Below, one piece after another: positions 62,748-64,000 of a stretch of 64,000 nt of DNA (position 1 is its first letter; the number at the start of each line of letters is the position of its first letter). Both the position numbers and the translations under genes were made by a program. The stretch lies in assembly GCF_014204625.1 (NCBI RefSeq), contig NZ_JACHLU010000008.1:1-64000 (forward strand), written 5' to 3'. Origin of the DNA: Gillisella vitis (GTDB lineage Bacteria; Pseudomonadota; Alphaproteobacteria; Rhizobiales; Rhizobiaceae). Below the pieces are notes generated by a model. That model was not told where the DNA came from. It did no database searches and was given only the letters and a program-made list of their open reading frames with translations.

Positions 62748-64000
62748 TTACTCTGCCGCAGCCTTGAAATTGTTGCGGGCTAACGCCGAGCACTCAGCCA
62801 TGACGGCAGAGGCGCGTGCTATCGGGTTTGTCAAATAGAAGTCTTTGACCGGAGACGCAAACACAGATTGATTCATATTCCCGCCTTTTTTTGCAAGCGC
62901 GGCAATATCAGCTGATTGACCAGCATCAATGGTGTCGATTTCAGCAAAATGTGGATACGCCTGATAAAGCTTCTGCCGAAGCTGAGCCAGTGAATCAAAT
63001 GGAAGCTTCCTGCCAAGGACATCTGAAAGGGCACGAAGAACAGCCCAGTCTTCACGCGCCTCACCCGGCGCAAAGCCTGCACGGGCACCCATTTGAACGC
63101 GACCCTCGGTATTCACCCAGGTTCCAGATTTTTCCGTATAAGCCGCAGCAGGCAAGATAACGTCAGCATTTTGCGCGCCGTTATCACCGTGAGAACCGAT
63201 ATAGATGGTCAATTTTGCAGTTTTTGTTGACAAATCGATTTCGTCAGCCCCGAGAAGGAACAGGACATCCATCGCAGTCACCATCTCAGCGGCAGTTTTA
63301 CCCCCCTGCCCCGGCACAAAACCGACATCAAGACCACCAACACGGGCGGCTGCCGTGTGCAACACAGCAAAGCCATTCCATTCGTCATTGACTGCGCCAA
63401 CGGCTGCTGCGAGCGATGCCACCTGAGCCAGAACGGCTGCACCATCCGCCCGTGACAACGCACCCTGACCAACAATGATCATCGGCTTTTGTGCGTTTTT
63501 CAACACGTTAAAGAAACTGTTGTTGCCAGCAGAAAGATCACTCAACGTCTCAGGGCCTGCGCCCAGATAGCTGTAATCATAACGCAGCTCAGCCGCTTCA
63601 CCAATCACAGCAATGGGGAAACCACCACGCCGCCACCGCTTGCGGATGCGGGCATTCAAAACGGAAGCTTCAAAACGCGGATTTGAGCCAACAATCAACA
63701 GTGCATCTGCATCTTCAATACCCTCGATTGTGGGGTTGAAGAGATAGCTTGCACGACCAAGAGACGGATCAAGTGCTGTACCATCCTGGCGACAGTCATA
63801 ATTGCTCGAGCCAAGTGAAACAAGCAGCTCCTTGAGCGCGAACATTTCTTCCACCGAGGCAAGATCACCGGCAATTGCACCAATTTTCGAGCCATTGGTT
63901 GCAGCAATTGCGCTGCCAACAGCAGCAAAAGCCTCCGTCCAGCTGGCGGGACGCAAACGGCCATCCTTGCGAACATAAGGCTTGTCAAGGCGCTGCGTTT
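62748..64000 (-). CDS. nuoG: NADH-quinone oxidoreductase subunit G, 5' part beyond the window
   Basis: C-terminal about 417 residues of the large molybdopterin-oxidoreductase-like subunit of complex I; the frame runs off the right edge. The region seen includes RLDKPYVRKDGRLRPASW (the usual link after the fourth domain) and IGAIAGDLASVEEMFALKELL. Then come NCRQD-like NYDCRQDGTALDP, ADALLIVGSNPRFEASVLNARIRKRW and VILPAAAYTEKSGTWVNTEGRVQMG. The [2Fe-2S]/[4Fe-4S] N-terminus lies outside the window. Next in the operon is nuoH. Confidence 0.95.
   Translation of the reverse strand, partial: TQRLDKPYVRKDGRLRPASWTEAFAAVGSAIAATNGSKIGAIAGDLASVEEMFALKELLVSLGSSNYDCRQDGTALDPSLGRASYLFNPTIEGIEDADALLIVGSNPRFEASVLNARIRKRWRRGGFPIAVIGEAAELRYDYSYLGAGPETLSDLSAGNNSFFNVLKNAQKPMIIVGQGALSRADGAAVLAQVASLAAAVGAVNDEWNGFAVLHTAAARVGGLDVGFVPGQGGKTAAEMVTAMDVLFLLGADEIDLSTKTAKLTIYIGSHGDNGAQNADVILPAAAYTEKSGTWVNTEGRVQMGARAGFAPGEAREDWAVLRALSDVLGRKLPFDSLAQLRQKLYQAYPHFAEIDTIDAGQSADIAALAKKGGNMNQSVFASPVKDFYLTNPIARASAVMAECSALARNNFKAAAE

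Overview
The window is a stretch of chromosome from an alphaproteobacterium of the Rhizobiaceae (Agrobacterium / Allorhizobium / Rhizobium type). The evidence is the gene order (pyrB-pyrC-plsY-dprA-topA-rnr, rpmG near pleD-divK, dnaE-lolD-lolC-proS, then a long nuo operon followed by birA and RNase J), an RNase E whose S1 domain is split by an acidic insert, a GTTC-N7-GTTC LexA box before dinB, and several small palindromic intergenic repeats that I recognise as rhizobial in style. No tRNA or rRNA gene, CRISPR array, transposase, phage gene or plasmid function was seen.

Layout. 1-5.1 kb: a periplasmic amidase (minus) divergent from RNase E (plus), which ends in a perfect terminator. 5.1-12.1 kb: a GNAT, an aminotransferase, a DsbA-like thiol oxidoreductase, then aroQ-accB-accC-aat facing a DUF2155 gene and the complex I accessory protein NDUFA12. 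12.1-21.9 kb: the amidotransferase genes gatB and gatC-gatA (minus), with four GNAT genes around them. Between gatB and gatA sits a plus-strand accessory block: a polyprenyl-phosphate glycosyltransferase, a lipid-A-biosynthesis N-domain membrane protein, an ArnT/PMT-type membrane glycosyltransferase and an A+T-rich sulfotransferase, probably for surface glycolipid modification. 22-34.7 kb: an MBL hydrolase, ruvX, an AidB-like acyl-CoA dehydrogenase, pyrB with a dihydroorotase-like partner that has lost its metal ligands, plsY, dprA, a small unknown protein, topA and rnr.

34.7-43.8 kb: a DUF983 gene bracketed by inverted copies of a two-hairpin repeat, an MFS transporter, rpmG, a strong candidate for a structured small RNA, the pleD-divK cell-cycle and c-di-GMP pair (minus), DUF3572 and HAD-like genes, LexA-controlled dinB, a third copy of the repeat, and an L,D-transpeptidase. 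43.8-51.1 kb (minus): dnaE, a 28-residue membrane peptide, the lipoprotein-release genes lolD and lolC/E, and proS. The 51.1-51.8 kb intergenic region holds a second small RNA candidate ending in a UUCG-loop terminator, and another repeat. 51.8-64 kb (minus): DUF1467, methylmalonyl-CoA epimerase, RNase J, birA and nuoN-M-L-K-J-I-H-G, with nuoG cut by the right edge.

Most of the window is conserved housekeeping DNA. The parts most worth attention are the two unannotated RNA candidates, the repeat-bracketed DUF983 cassette, the PyrB / pseudo-dihydroorotase pair and the glycosyltransferase-sulfotransferase block. No clearly new multi-gene defence or mobile system was found.
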